Assembly: GCA_948567375.1 (NCBI GenBank)
Contig: OX419757.1
Location: 14,956,974-15,020,973 of the forward strand
Reading direction: 5' to 3'
Source of the DNA: Lunularia cruciata
Lineage: Eukaryota; Streptophyta; Marchantiopsida; Lunulariales; Lunulariaceae
DNA: 64,000 nt
Positions within the stretch are counted from its first letter, which is position 1, and each line of letters begins with the position of its first letter. The notes beneath the pieces were generated by a model. The model searched no databases and was not told where the DNA came from. It saw only the letters and a program-made list of their open reading frames with translations. Positions 22,700 through 34,363 of this stretch are shown here, piece by piece. The translations under genes and the position numbers were made by a program.

Positions 22700-25600
22700 T
22701 GCAGCAGAGAGAGCTGCGGGAAAGCTGCTGGAGAGTGTGGAGACGGGAGAGGAGAGGGAGAGATGTGAGAAGACATCTATCATTTCTGAGTGCTCTCTAG
22801 CATATAGCACTCAAGTGTATAGTAGATTCTCTTTATTTTTCAATTTTGGTACCATTGGTACCTAGATTGAAGACTATGGAGAATGGAGTAAAACGTTATG
22901 AGGATTTTTAGTTTTTTTAGGGTTTAGAATGATCATTACACATTGAGAGTGATAGGTCGGAGGTTTTCAATTCCAATATCTTTTTTCCATGATTGGGTTC
23001 CATGGGAATTTAGTTTGAAAATTTTGGAGATGGATATTAAAAGTTATGAAAGTTTATAGATTTTAGGGTTTGGAGAGATTGTTTTCTTATGTGAGTTGGG
23101 ATGTGAGGAGTTGTGGTTTTGCAGGTATGGAGACATTTGGAGAGGAGCAACATGTGTTACTATCATTATTCTTGTGGTAGCTATGGCTACACCTTCCTAT
23201 GTGGAGTTGCTTAGGGCGGCTTGGGATACACCCGGTGTGTCACCTATGCTTTACCTTGCAAGAGGTAAAGACCGACGTAGGAAGGATGCACAAAGACTAT
23301 AATTGGACCACTTGGGATGCTCAAGTGAGACAAGTGACCACATCTACAACAATGACACTTTGGATTACGCACGCTTCTTCTATCCCTTTGTTGATTGTTC
23401 TGGGGATATCAATCTAGTCGTGGGAGTGGTTAGCTTCTCAGGTGGATTGCATTTTGGGGTTACTTGACACTAGTTTTCCTTGTCCAAGTCTATTCCATAG
23501 GCTATCCCGCACACTCCATGATGAGGCTAGACAGGCTTTTTGCCTACCACTTGATCACTTGGACAAGTTAGCATGGTTCCTATTCCTCTTACTCCCTTGA
23601 TGGTGTCTTCGTTACATTAGAGGAGGATGTGTGAGGCATAGAGAGGTGGCTGCTAGATTTCATCAATTCTGAGCAGGGGATTGGGCAACCCTTCAGGAGG
23701 AGTCTATTAGGGCTACACAATTTAGGAGACAAGCATCACCATAGGATACCATAGAGTCCACTAGATTATGATGGTGTAGGACATTGGGTAAGGCGGGATA
23801 TTTTAGTAGAGCAGCACAAGCACTACACCCTCTGTCTATGGCAAGTCCTATTGATGAGACTATCTCTTCCCTACACTCACTACATCCTATAGCAGTAGAG
23901 GGACTACCACTAAAGGTCTTAGATTATCAGTCTGAGCAGCCTTTATGTCTTGATAGGTTGCTATTTGCACAAGCATTGTGCATTGCTACTTGCCTTTCCT
24001 TAGGAGGTTTGTTAGGGATGGTTTATGAGCACCTTAGAGATTGCTTCTAGGCAGATGATCCTTCTAGTGGTTTTGTCGAGTTGTTTCAAGTGGTTGCAAT
24101 AGTAGCAAGAGGAGACATTCTTATGTCTATTAGTCGGGTGTTAGGTGCTAGTCTACTTCTCGTGATGGAGAAGGACACGGGGAGCATTAGACCGATTGCT
24201 ATTGGAGAGATCTTTTTGCATTTGGTCAATTGTACCATTGTCCTTCAACATTGTTCTCACTTTCAAGAGCACCTCAATCCACATTAGTTTGGAGTAGCTA
24301 CACTTGGAGGATGTGAGACTATATCTTTAGGCATTAGAGCACTCCTAGATATCCATCCAGAGTGGGTCATCCTACAGGTGGATGTTGAGAATGCTTTTAA
24401 TAGCATCTTACAGACATCCATCTTTAGAGAGCTTAGGGAGGCTGGTGGATCCTTGGCAAGTCTCATTCATTTTGTGCGGTCTTTTTATGACTCTCCTACT
24501 TCCCTTTACTACCAGCATGGTGGTTCACAAGAAGGAGTCACCGTCTTGGAGTCATCTGTTGGTACACATCAAGGAGATCCTTTGGGGGGGGGCTCTTATT
24601 TGCCACGGCTCACTTTAGAGCTCTCTTATCTACTACTTTGACCATGCTAGGTTGTATATTTCCCTCCTTGGTAGATGATACACACATTGTAGGCCATGTA
24701 GATCAAATTAGGCAAGCCTTTGACTACTTGACTATCAAGCTACATCTAGTAGGCTTGAGAATCAAGGTGTCAAAGTGTAGGGCATGGTCCCCTTTAGGTA
24801 TCCCTCTCCACCTTGAGCTTCCAAAGAGGTGTATCACATCCACAGATGGACTTCGTGTTCTTGGAGTGCCAGTAGGATCGGAGAATTTGTCACATGCTTC
24901 TTAGACGCTACCTTGCTGAGGATATTCTCCATGTGGATGACCTTCAATTACTAGGAGATCCGTAGGTGGCATTTGGTATACTCTCTTCTAGTATTGCTCA
25001 TTGACCATCCTACCTCATCCGTATAGTTCCCCCCTCACCGTCCTTCCTATCACATCTAAGAGCATTTGATAGGAGGATTATAGGAGTCTTTGGTGATATT
25101 ATTGGACTAGGGACTTTTGAAGTGTGTGAAAGGGGATTTGACAGACAGCTCTGCCAATCTCATGTGGTGGGGTTGGCTTGCTGATGGAGGAGGAGATGGC
25201 ACCTATAGCATTTTTGGGTAATTGGGCTCTCTTGGCACCCCTACTTTCCTCTCGTTTTGTGGTTGTTGATAGGCCGGTTTTGGAGACTTATGTGACAGAG
25301 GTGGAGGGAGGATCCTTTTCTCTCCAGGTGTTATGGCGGCAGACAAGAGATAGTCTATCTTTATAAGCACAAGAGGATTTTCCACCTTTTGCTTCACTAT
25401 CATCAGATTGGACTAGAGGTTTACAATCTTCCTTGATGGAGTAACAATGTGAGCATACGCTACATTCTCTCTTAGTTGACTTGTCCATTCCTTAGGCTAC
25501 TAGAGCATGTCTTTGCTCTTTCTTTGGCAAGGGTGCAGGCTCTTGGATCCTAGCTCAACCGTGCATTAGGGCATTCCGACTCGCACCAGCTACTTTCTCT

Positions 25601-26402
25601 ACAGTGATGAGGTTTCACCTAGGTTTGGTCCACCCATCTGCATCTTTATTACTCACTTGTGAGTGTGGTTCTACACTAGATGCAATAGTGGTCCACATGA
25701 CACCGTGTCCTTTTGGAGGACAAAGGATAGCTACCCATGATGCCACTAGGGACATAGTTTTTGCTATGGCATGAGAGAGTGGATACTTGGCTTGGAGGGA
25801 GCATTTGTATGCTTGGCAGACAACACGTGTCAAGGCAGACTTATACTTGGTCTAAGATGATCAGGTGACAATAGAGGATGTCATGGTTACGGACCCCACG
25901 TGGGATACAATTTTGGAAGGAGTGATTACCCATCCCCATGGATGGGCGGTGAGTGCAGCAGTAGGTTGCAAGGTATCCAAGTATAGGGGCATGCAGTGAG
26001 GTCACCTCTTTGTTCCTCTAGCCTTGGAGTTATATGGAGCGATGGACACGACATTTGACACATTTTTCAAGGAGTGCGCAAGAGCTTATCATGTTAGGTG
26101 TCAAGGGTACCACTCTCACTCTCATAATTTGTAGCATATTTTAGACAGAGTGTGTCCGTTGCTCTACAGAGTGCAGTGGCTGGTGCAATCCATAGGAGAG
26201 CAATCACATTAGGTGATATTTCTACGGATGCTCCAGTTGTGTGTAGACCGTACGACTTGCATAGCTCTGATATCTTAGGTACGGTAGGGCAGATTTCTCA
26301 TATGGACTCTATTGGGGCTTAGCCTCATGTTACACTTTTTGTCTCTTCCTTGTACGGCTTGATGGGGTCTTCCCATCCTTCAGCTTTCCTACGCGGTCAC
26401 CT
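22700..26402 (+). mobile_element. Non-LTR retroelement copy A (finger-RT-nuclease type)
   Basis: Collinear with copies B and C. In order: a 5' leader with a purine-rich segment at 22707-22770; a damaged C2H2 finger region (23205-23330, VGRMHKDYNWTTWDA kept, first Cys residues lost); the RT with RPIAIGEIFLHL (24190-24230), QVDVENAF (24378-24400), GTHQGDPLGG (24565-24595) and VDDTHIVG (24673-24697). Then come a CCHC-like cluster (CECG... HMT.CPFGG equivalent, 25660-25735) and a nuclease-like C-terminus to 26320. It ends in a conserved 3' UTR. Such proteins nick target DNA and copy their RNA into it. Many stops and frameshifts, including one in a G run at 24585. Confidence 0.82.
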
Positions 26403-26970
26403 ACTTTATATTGAAGAGAACAAGTTAGTTTAGATACACATCAATTAGAGCAATATTTCAAATTACTCAAGGATAATTAGCCAAGCAAGCATGAATTATC
26501 CAAAACATAGGCTGATACTAACTGAGGAATTTAAATAAAAAGCAATCAATTGCAATAAATATAAAACATAAACTCAAGGGCTGGAAACAATACCACGTCC
26601 ACCAAAGATTAGCAGGATAAATTCTATTGCCTCTCCACAGTCTTTTTTCTATAAGAGAGAAACACTCAAATAATCCCATAATTTTGCGTTATTGACTTTT
26701 GATCTCTTGACTTGTTATTGGCAGAGTTGCGAACTTGGACGATGAACTCATCTTCCAAAGGGTTTTTTTCTGGCAGAACTTGTTCAATACCGGAAGTCGT
26801 ACAAAACCGCGTAAGTACTTTCCTCCCACCATCACTGGTGGGGAAAGTCCTCACACGGTATTGAGCCCAAACCACGTGCACATAATCTGGTTTGTGTAAT
26901 AGAGGCTGTGCTCGCCTAAGTGTATTGCGTCTTTGACATAGGACCTCCCACGCATGAACATCTTGCGCAT
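26403..26970. other. Intervening sequence between copy A and the Harbinger element
   Basis: No gene recognised. An imperfect hairpin lies at 26817-26848 (ACTTTCC...CACC pairing with GGTGGGGAAAGT, two bulged bases). Confidence 0.45.
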
Positions 26971-26973
26971 ATT

Positions 26974-26995
26974 AGGGGGTTTCAAAAATAGTTTT
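26974..26995 (+). repeat. Left terminal inverted repeat
   Basis: Starts AGGGGGTTTCAAAAATAG. It pairs with the right end at 36142-36163. Confidence 0.82.
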
Positions 26996-27656
26996 ACAAA
27001 GTTTCTAAAATTTTTATATAGATTGTTACAAAGCGTTGACTAAATAGGTACGGTGTGTGACCAGGAGGTAGAAATGGTAATGTTACGGAGTTGGGGCCAA
27101 GTTTCTTATTATTAGCACACTTTGTATGAAGTGGTTTGTAGAAAATAAGGGAGAAGGAATTTTCTGTTATCACTACGTAGTGCATTGATTGCACATTAGG
27201 GTTAATAAAGTTTTCGTTTAGGGTTAGAGTGAAAGTGACGGCCACCAAAAGGAGCATACGGGGATATTTGAGAACACCCATGGAAACAAAATGATGAGCG
27301 GCAACTGGGAAAATTTTTACCAAGGAAGATTGGCGGGAGCATGAGTGGAAAGATTTGAGGGGATGCAAAAATTGACCACTGATGAAGATTTGAGAGACCA
27401 TAGCAGATTTGGAGTGGGAAGATTTGAGTGCAAGCCCCGTGAGAAGGTTAGAGTGAGGAGTGATTTTGTTTGAGGTATTACTTTTGATTTCATTATTTTA
27501 AAAAATTGTCTTTTGTACGAGTATGAAATGTATACCTTTCTTCCCCTTGAGTAATGAAATGAAATTCATGAATTTTTTTTCTTGTTACAAAATGGAATTG
27601 CACAGATTGTTTTTTTTGCATATAGAGATGTCCGTTTGCTGAAATTTCATAGGGAG

Positions 27657-27725
27657 AGGGAGATGCCCCTTTGTAGAGAAGAGAGATGCCCTTTGCGGAG
27701 AAGAGAGATCCCCTTTGTGGATAAG
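27657..27725 (+). repeat. Three tandem 22-23 bp units upstream of the transposase
   Basis: Three imperfect units of the form GAGAGATGCCCTTTGCGGAGAA end about 40 bp before the transposase ATG. They may be 5' UTR or promoter sequence of the element. Confidence 0.7.
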
Positions 27726-27763
27726 GAGTTATTATCAGTGGTGATTAAAAATAGAGTTTTTTC

Positions 27764-29121
27764 ATGCCAAGAGGGAGCACTCGTTTAGAACTAACCAGAA
27801 ATATTAGAAAATGTATTCAATGGATGATTCAGTTAGATTTGGAGATATCGCTACCAGGAGTAGAAGATGAAGATGAGGAATTAGGAGGAGATTTAGATAT
27901 GCTAGAATGTTTTATTAGTGGATGGAAGTATGCACATACTCATCGATACTTGGAACCCCGTGTTACTTACCCTCGTAGTAGAGAGTTTGTGAAGGAGTAT
28001 TTTAGAAATCTAGATACTAAGGCCTTTTGCTAGCTTACTAGAATGGATGGGGATTCTTTTTCAACACTAGTTGATTTGATTAAGACTCACCCGATTTTTG
28101 AGAAAAGGTACCAAAGAGAGCAAACACCCGTGTGGATCCACGTTGCCCTAGCATTGGATAGATTTGGGCATCACGGCAATGGAGCTTGTGTTGCGCAGGG
28201 TTTAAATATTTGGGGCATTAGTGCAAGTTCAACAATTGCTTTTACTAACAGAGTTATGATAGCCATATTAGATGTGATGAGGAGTCAAGTTGCTTGGCCC
28301 GAACTCGAGGAGAGGAAAAGGATATCCACTATTTTTGCACTGAAAGGTTTTCCCGGTTGTGTTGGTTTGGTAGATGGCATATTGTTCCATCTTGCCCGAC
28401 CAGCTGTGGACGGGGAAATATATTTCAGCCGCAAGGGTTCATATCCTATAAACGGCCAAGTTATTTGTGATGATAAAAGGAGAGTTATACATTTTTCTGG
28501 AGGTATGGTTTATGTTATGTGTTATTTTGTTATGTATTTTTGCAATGCATTGGTGATCGTGTTTTTTTAGTTTACTAAAAGTATGGCCTTTTTTTATTTG
28601 CATGAATACCAGGGTCATGTCATGATATGACTTGTTTGAAAAAATCGTCACTATGGAATGATTTGAACCAAAGAGGGAGGTGTTGCACTTTTGAGGCAAA
28701 GAAGTACCTTTTAGGTGATTCAGGTTATGTACCCATGCATCACCTAGTACCCGCTTTCAAGCAAGCTCGCTCAAAAGACAAGCAGGAGTTCAATAAATAT
28801 TTAGCAAATGCAAGAGTGATAAATGAGCATTGTATAGGAGTATTGAAAGCTAGATGGCATTCTCTTTGTGAGCTAAGAGTGCAACTAAAAGACAATAGTA
28901 GAAATGCTTATTTGTTAAAGTGGGTATCAGTGTGTATTATTTTACACAATTTTTTAATCAATAGGTCTGACCTTTGGTCAGAGGATGATGGCGGATTTAT
29001 AAAGGAGACTCAAATAGATTCAGAAATGTCATTTCAGGGTATAGAACTTGGGAGAGAAGAAAGTAGATCAAGGGTGATGCAACATTGCCTTGATTATAAC
29101 TATGATGATATACTGGATTGA
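27764..29121 (+). pseudogene. Harbinger-type DDE transposase, two exons, one in-frame stop
   Basis: The ATG at 27764 opens a frame whose only interruption in exon 1 is TAG at 28031-28033; the same frame continues at once (LTRMDGDSF). Exon 1 ends at 28502 and the intron 28503-28612 has GT-AG ends. Exon 2 starts at 28613 and stops at 29119-29121. The joined product has the DDE_Tnp_4 pattern: GFPGCVGLVDGI (first Asp, about 28373), YFSRKGSYPINGQVICDD, GGSCHD across the splice, LLGDSGYVP (second Asp, about 28716) and NEHCIGVLKARW (Glu, about 28826), then LHNFLI. About 415 codons, normal for the family. It would cut and rejoin the element's ends, probably together with the Myb-like protein. Only the TAG, plausibly CAG originally, breaks it. 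Confidence 0.9.
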
Positions 29122-29370
29122 TTGATTGAGATTCCATATGATAAAATATATATTCTCAGTATTCATCTCATATCTCATAGTCTCGTAACTTAGACCAAGA
29201 GTCTTTTTCTTAGACCATGAGTGTATCTTCATGTAATATTGTGATAAGAACATCATGTGGATGCAAAATTAATTCTATGAAGCTTAATCTATACATTTGT
29301 AAGTCCTCCATTGACACTTACGTGCACTTGGAGAAAAATAAGCTGATGTTGCATACATCAGGAGATGACT

Positions 29371-29650
29371 CTCATAGACGCTGGATACCACTCACAAACT
29401 TAAAAAATTAATCGAGAGTGGCACTCGTAGACGTTGGGTGCCGCTCATAAACTTAAAAAATTAATTGAGAGTGGCGCTCGTAGATGTCCGGAGTGCACCA
29501 CATATTACATACACTCATAGGCGCTGGTATGCGCCGGTGGTGGGCACTGGTAGGCGCTGGTGGTCGGTGCTGGTAGGCACTGGTAGGCGCTCGTGAATTA
29601 TGCGATGCTTGGCTGTGCTGGTTGGCAACGTGGAGTGCCGCATGTTGCCG
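29371..29650 (+). repeat. Tandem and GC-rich repeats, left array
   Basis: Two and a half units of about 62 bp (CTCGTAGACGTTGGGTGCC and CTTAAAAAATTAAT in each) are followed by runs of GGCGCTGGT-type motifs to 29600. A reverse-complement relative of the first motif occurs at 33805-33835. Confidence 0.75.
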
Positions 29651-30014
29651 CTCGAGACTTGGGTTCTTCGGTTGAAAAAATGCAATTTTGTCTCTAAAGT
29701 GTACATTTTAGTATGTTTGGGATTGATTTTTTTTCTGACAGCCTGGGTTATATAAACTTGTGTTCTTTTCCATTCTTGTCATTTGAAAGCTTTATTCTTG
29801 AGTGTGTGGGGTGTTGGAAGCAGAGTTTCACGAGTGAGTACTTAGAAGGAGAAAGGGTGATTTTGAAGGTCATTTCACAAGGCAAAGGGTGTGTTGGAGG
29901 GTCATTTTGAGGGTCATTTCGCAAGGTAGAGTGTGGCCGGGTGAGACTTTTCGAGACTGGGGAAGGAAAGAGGCAAACTGGTTGGTTGAAGCACAACTCA
30001 AGGACAAGGAGTGA

Positions 30015-33000
30015 TTGAGAAGAGAGAAAAAAAAGTTCAAGAGCACATTCGTTTTCAACCATGGCAAAATCTGGAGATACAAAAAGATAGTTGACGGGCC
30101 CAATATGAGAAATACTCAGGAACGAGATTGGCTCATAGCATTCCATACCATTCAATACCCAACCAATTTCATCAAGTGGTGCTGGCTGGACAAACATCAA
30201 GTTCAAACTGCTGTTTCGGGAATTCGAGAGGTCGATCTAGATGTAATGGGGTTGAAAATAACTCTTGAACTTCACTATCCACGGCCAGAGGTACTTTTCA
30301 AACATTCCTCATTCTTTTCTTTTCAACCCATCTTGATATGTTCATTTTACTTCTAGAAATTGCTTTCAAATCATCAGCGCCTCCCAGCCTGTCCCGCAAT
30401 GCCACCCAGCGCCATCCCGAACCCTAAACCCCTGTGTGCAAGCGCCTTCCCTGTGCGCCACCCAGTGCCCCTCCGCGGCACCCAATGATCCCGCACGACA
30501 CCCAACACTCCCACGGGGCCGCGCAGACATACTTGCGGCTCTCCTGTCCCATAGCGCCTACCAGCGCCATCATGCGTCGACGAGCGGGTTCTAGCGGCAT
30601 CCCCATCTTGTTAACCCCTTGTGCGAGTGTCTTCTCGTGACCTTGTGCGGCACCCAACACCTCCGCACGGTTCCTAGCTTCTCCGTGCGGTTCCCAGCTT
30701 CTCCGCACGGTTCTTAGCTTAACCCTGCACTGTCCCGCAACGCCATCCAGCAGAGCTGCACCTATGGGCAGCATCCACGGGTGCCTCCATGCGGCCTTGA
30801 GCGCCCTCCCGGTGCACTACGGGCGCCATTGGTGGTCAGGAGCGCCCTGCCGCGTCGTTGCATGTCCCCCGATTGCATCTCCCAGCGGCTACCAGCGGCA
30901 ACTAGCGGCACTTTGCAATTTCTCAGTTTGTTAAGACTATGCAAGAGCACCTTCCAGTGCCACCTAGCGCCACCCTTGAGTTTGAGTCCTTGGGACAGAA
31001 GTTTGAGCTGAAATTTTTGGTGGGTTATGCAAGTCATTCCATGTACAGAGTTTGTGAGTTCATGGGACAAGGTCTCTTGCACAGGTTTGGTAAGAGGTAG
31101 GTAGTTTCAATTGACTGCAGATATAGTTAGAGATGCACTTGCCATGCCCAAGGGGAGAACACCAAGACGGAGGACAGTTCCTTACATAGCTGTCTCAGAC
31201 TGGTTTCCATAAAGGGATAGGGTTGCAAAAAGATATCTTGCAAGGCAATGTGTATATCCTACATTCAAAGCTTTCTTCCAATTAATGGGTGCACTAGTTA
31301 CACCCACTATTAGGCCCAAGATTGTACATGGGCATTTGGTACTCAACACCAAGAGCAAGTTGAGGAGATTTGGTGTGGAGGATTATGATTGGGGAGTGTT
31401 AGCTTTTAGAGCTATCATTGCAGAGGTGGGGAGTTTGCAAAGCCAAGTGATGAGTCCTAAGGGGCGTAGGTTCAAAGTTACCTTCCTTGGGCAGATACTC
31501 ACACATCTCTTTGTGGAGAGAGGTTTCATTCCAAAGGAGGAAGTGATGTACCTGAGTGATGGAGAGGAGGAGATTATACACGAGGGAGAGCATGGTGATG
31601 ATCATGAGGATGCAGATAGCTTGGATGAGGACGAGACTACTGATGATGGGGAGGATGAGGATGGTGAGTGATTGATTGATTGATTAGGTTTGAGTTTTGT
31701 CATATATATATATATTATATATATATAGTCATATATTTATATGTTGGAAAACATACAAAGTTCTTTTGTATATACCATTACCGGATTTAATAAATGAGTT
31801 CATTTAAGAAGCTTGATTTAATGAACTTGTGAACTTGTATATTTGTATATTCAAGTATGAATTTGTACTTGATGGATAACTAAATGTACCACTTGTGAAT
31901 AGGTGTTCAACAGATTTGTGTTGAGACACAACCCTTACCCTTTGTTGAGATAGCTCCTTTTCATTCTTCTTCCCCTTCACCACTTCCTCCATTTGTGGAG
32001 GGAGTTGGTGACCCCATGCATTTCAGAGTACCTTCACTTCCTTCCTATTCAGTTGACATCACTCGCATTTTAGATGATTGTGTTCGAGTGGCTGAGTGTA
32101 GAGAGAGAAATCTCCTTGAGCATGAGAGTAGACTAGAGAGTGTAGAGGAGAGAGAGAGAGATTAGTGCTTGAGCGTGAGAGTAGATTGGAAAGTGTAGAG
32201 GAGAGAGAAAGATTAGTGCTAGAGTGAGAGAGACTCCTTTGTGAGCGAGAGGATTTACTTGCTGCAAAGGAGGAGAGGCATCTGACCTTGCTTACTTTTG
32301 AGATAGAGAGAGCAGAGATTAGGTGACTTGGACATGGACATACTAGGTGCCGCTGCCATGGCGGAGGGTTACAAGCTCCAGTTCCATAATCAGACACAAG
32401 AGTTAGCATATGCTATAGAGAGGTGTGAGAGTGCACATGTTTAGGTAGAGTAGAGCGAGAGCAGTCTAGCTCAGATGAGAGCTCATGTAGAGGAGAGTGA
32501 GATTAGTCTAGCTCATTTGAGGGCTCCTAGGGTTTATCTTGGACCCAGACTACGTACTATTGCTCGCGAGACCCATACTCGTCATGAAATGCAGACCCAG
32601 ACTGATGCTACCCATGTGTTAACTCATAGTGTGGAGACTCAGGGCACTCAGATTGAGTTTAGAGAAACGATTCATCTATCAGGAGAGTATATTCCACATA
32701 TCTTCTTCCCCGGCTTCCTACGGAAGAAGATTATTATTGGGATGTTACTTGTATGTGTTCATTATGGATTTGTGGTGCTATCAGTTTCTGTGCATGGGAG
32801 AGCGGGACAAATACGCATGGTTGGTTCCCTCACACACAGTCTGGGCTTGTAGGGTGGGTGGCCCATCCTAGTGTTTGCCATTTCATCCAATTCTGTTTAC
32901 TACGCTTTGAGGTTATCTTGTGGATAGATCTTACTTTGGACGGAGTGGAGTGGTTGCTACGGAGCATGTGGCAGTGGTCTAAACTCCCTGAGGGAGTTCA

Positions 33001-33538
33001 CAATGGGTCTTGCCTCATGGCATGTTTGTGCTCTAGAGATATATAGCGAGATTTAGAGTTTAGAGGACTTAGAGTTAGATCATATGAGCATCTGCCTTCA
33101 TTAGATTTACCTCTTCGTGATCTTTTGATCATAGATAGTTATGCACTCTCTTATTATAGGAACCATCCACATGGTGCTATCCACCCTACCCACTTCCGTC
33201 CTTATAGGGTACATAGAGCATCATACACTTGGTCATTTGACCCTTTGATGAGTGCTTTGGACAGATTTGTCCATGACAATAGGCCTGCTATTAGTTGGGC
33301 AGAAGAGGAGTGAACATCAGGTAGATTGAGTTCATATAGTTGTGACCATTATCCTCTTCTTGCTAGTGGTATCAGGCATCGAGACTTGGATGAGAGTGAG
33401 TTGCCCCTATGGTGGTCATTGAGTCTATTTAGGATTCAACATCATGTATACCGTCGTAGACTTGAGGATGTAGTAGTAGCACTTAGACACCATAGTGCAT
33501 CTCCCTCGTCTTCTTCACCTCCTCAACCTCCATAGTCA
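30015..33538 (+). pseudogene. Unrecognised spliced gene inside the Harbinger element
   Basis: Exons inferred from frame continuity and GT-AG sites: about 30015-30290 (includes GKIWRYKKIVDGPN and NFIKWCWLDKHQ), 30927-31089, 31121-31663 and 31903 onward. Phases agree at every junction. Exon 3 reads GALVTPTIRPKIVHGHLVLN and ends in an acidic Asp/Glu tail; the donor there is GTGAGT. Exon 4 begins with Pro-rich sequence, then a coiled-coil-like Glu/Arg repeat (ESRLESVEERER) at 32090-32290, and further pieces to 33538. It is broken by a TAA near 31210, a GA-run frameshift near 32155 and later stops. The true start is unclear. I recognise no domain; it is neither transposase nor gag. It could be element cargo or part of a nested element. 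Confidence 0.6.
30360..30925 (+). repeat. GC-rich repeat array within the inferred first intron
   Basis: Filled with GCACCCAGCGCC-like motifs. Includes three consecutive 20-bp units of the form CTCCGCACGGTTCCTAGCTT at exactly 30661-30720. GC content is well above its surroundings. Confidence 0.8.
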
Positions 33539-33789
33539 TAGGTTTAGGTTCTATTGGCTCCCCATTTATATACATATTATGTTCATTTCTCCCCATGTAT
33601 ACATTTATGTTTTAGTTTACACTTGTGAACTCTCATATTCATATTGAACTCATATTATCATACTCATATTCATATCTCATATTGAACTCTCATTGTGGTC
33701 TAACTCTTGTATTTTCATGTGCTAAATTTTGAATTGTGCCTTTTGTATCCAACGTGTCACCACCTTACAAATATGGGCACCATTTCCTT

Positions 33790-34190
33790 TTAAATACTCA
33801 ACCCTAAAGACATCACGAGCGGCCCTCAACGTCTATGCGTGCCAATGAGCACCTCCGAGCGACTACGAGCCATGAATCCATGTCTGTTGAGTGCCGACGA
33901 GCGCATACCGACTTCATGAGCTTTTTCCCAGCATTGTTGAGTGCCACCCAATAGCCGCAAGCGTCAACTGGTGCCTACCTAGTGGCCACCTTGTGGCACC
34001 CAATGACCACAAGCACCTACTAGCACTCAATCCCTTCTACAAGCGCCGACGAGCAACTACAAGTGCCCACAAGCACCCCAAACAACTTGCTTGCCTTTAT
34101 TTTGTTTTCCGTGTTGCATTGGATTGAGCGGTGACAAGCGGCAGGAGAGACTTTTGGGCGGCTATGAGCATCAACTAGCGGCATGTTGGG
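33790..34190. repeat. GC-rich repeat array, right side
   Basis: Motifs such as GAGCGCCGACGAGC and CACAAGCACC recur. The segment near 33805-33835 is a near reverse complement of the 62-bp unit at 29425-29450, so the unrecognised gene lies between inverted repeat arrays. Confidence 0.65.
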
Positions 34191-34363
34191 CTTATTGTGC
34201 AAGAAAGACATGACAGGAATAGAGTGGTAAAGACAACATCAAAAACAAAAACTTGTGAGGAATTGAGTGGTAACAAGCTACATCAGGCGGATACTAGAAA
34301 CATTTATCAAGTTTCCATAACTCATCTTTATTATAATCATAATAAAGGTTACATGGTGGTATA

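Noticed and set aside
27764..29121. Possible stop-codon readthrough (TAG) in the transposase
   Set aside because: One CAG-to-TAG mutation is simpler, and the partner gene shows the same kind of changes; no readthrough context is evident.
29371..34190. Repeat arrays considered as a CRISPR-like array
   Set aside because: Units are irregular, spacers are not unique, and the genome is eukaryotic.
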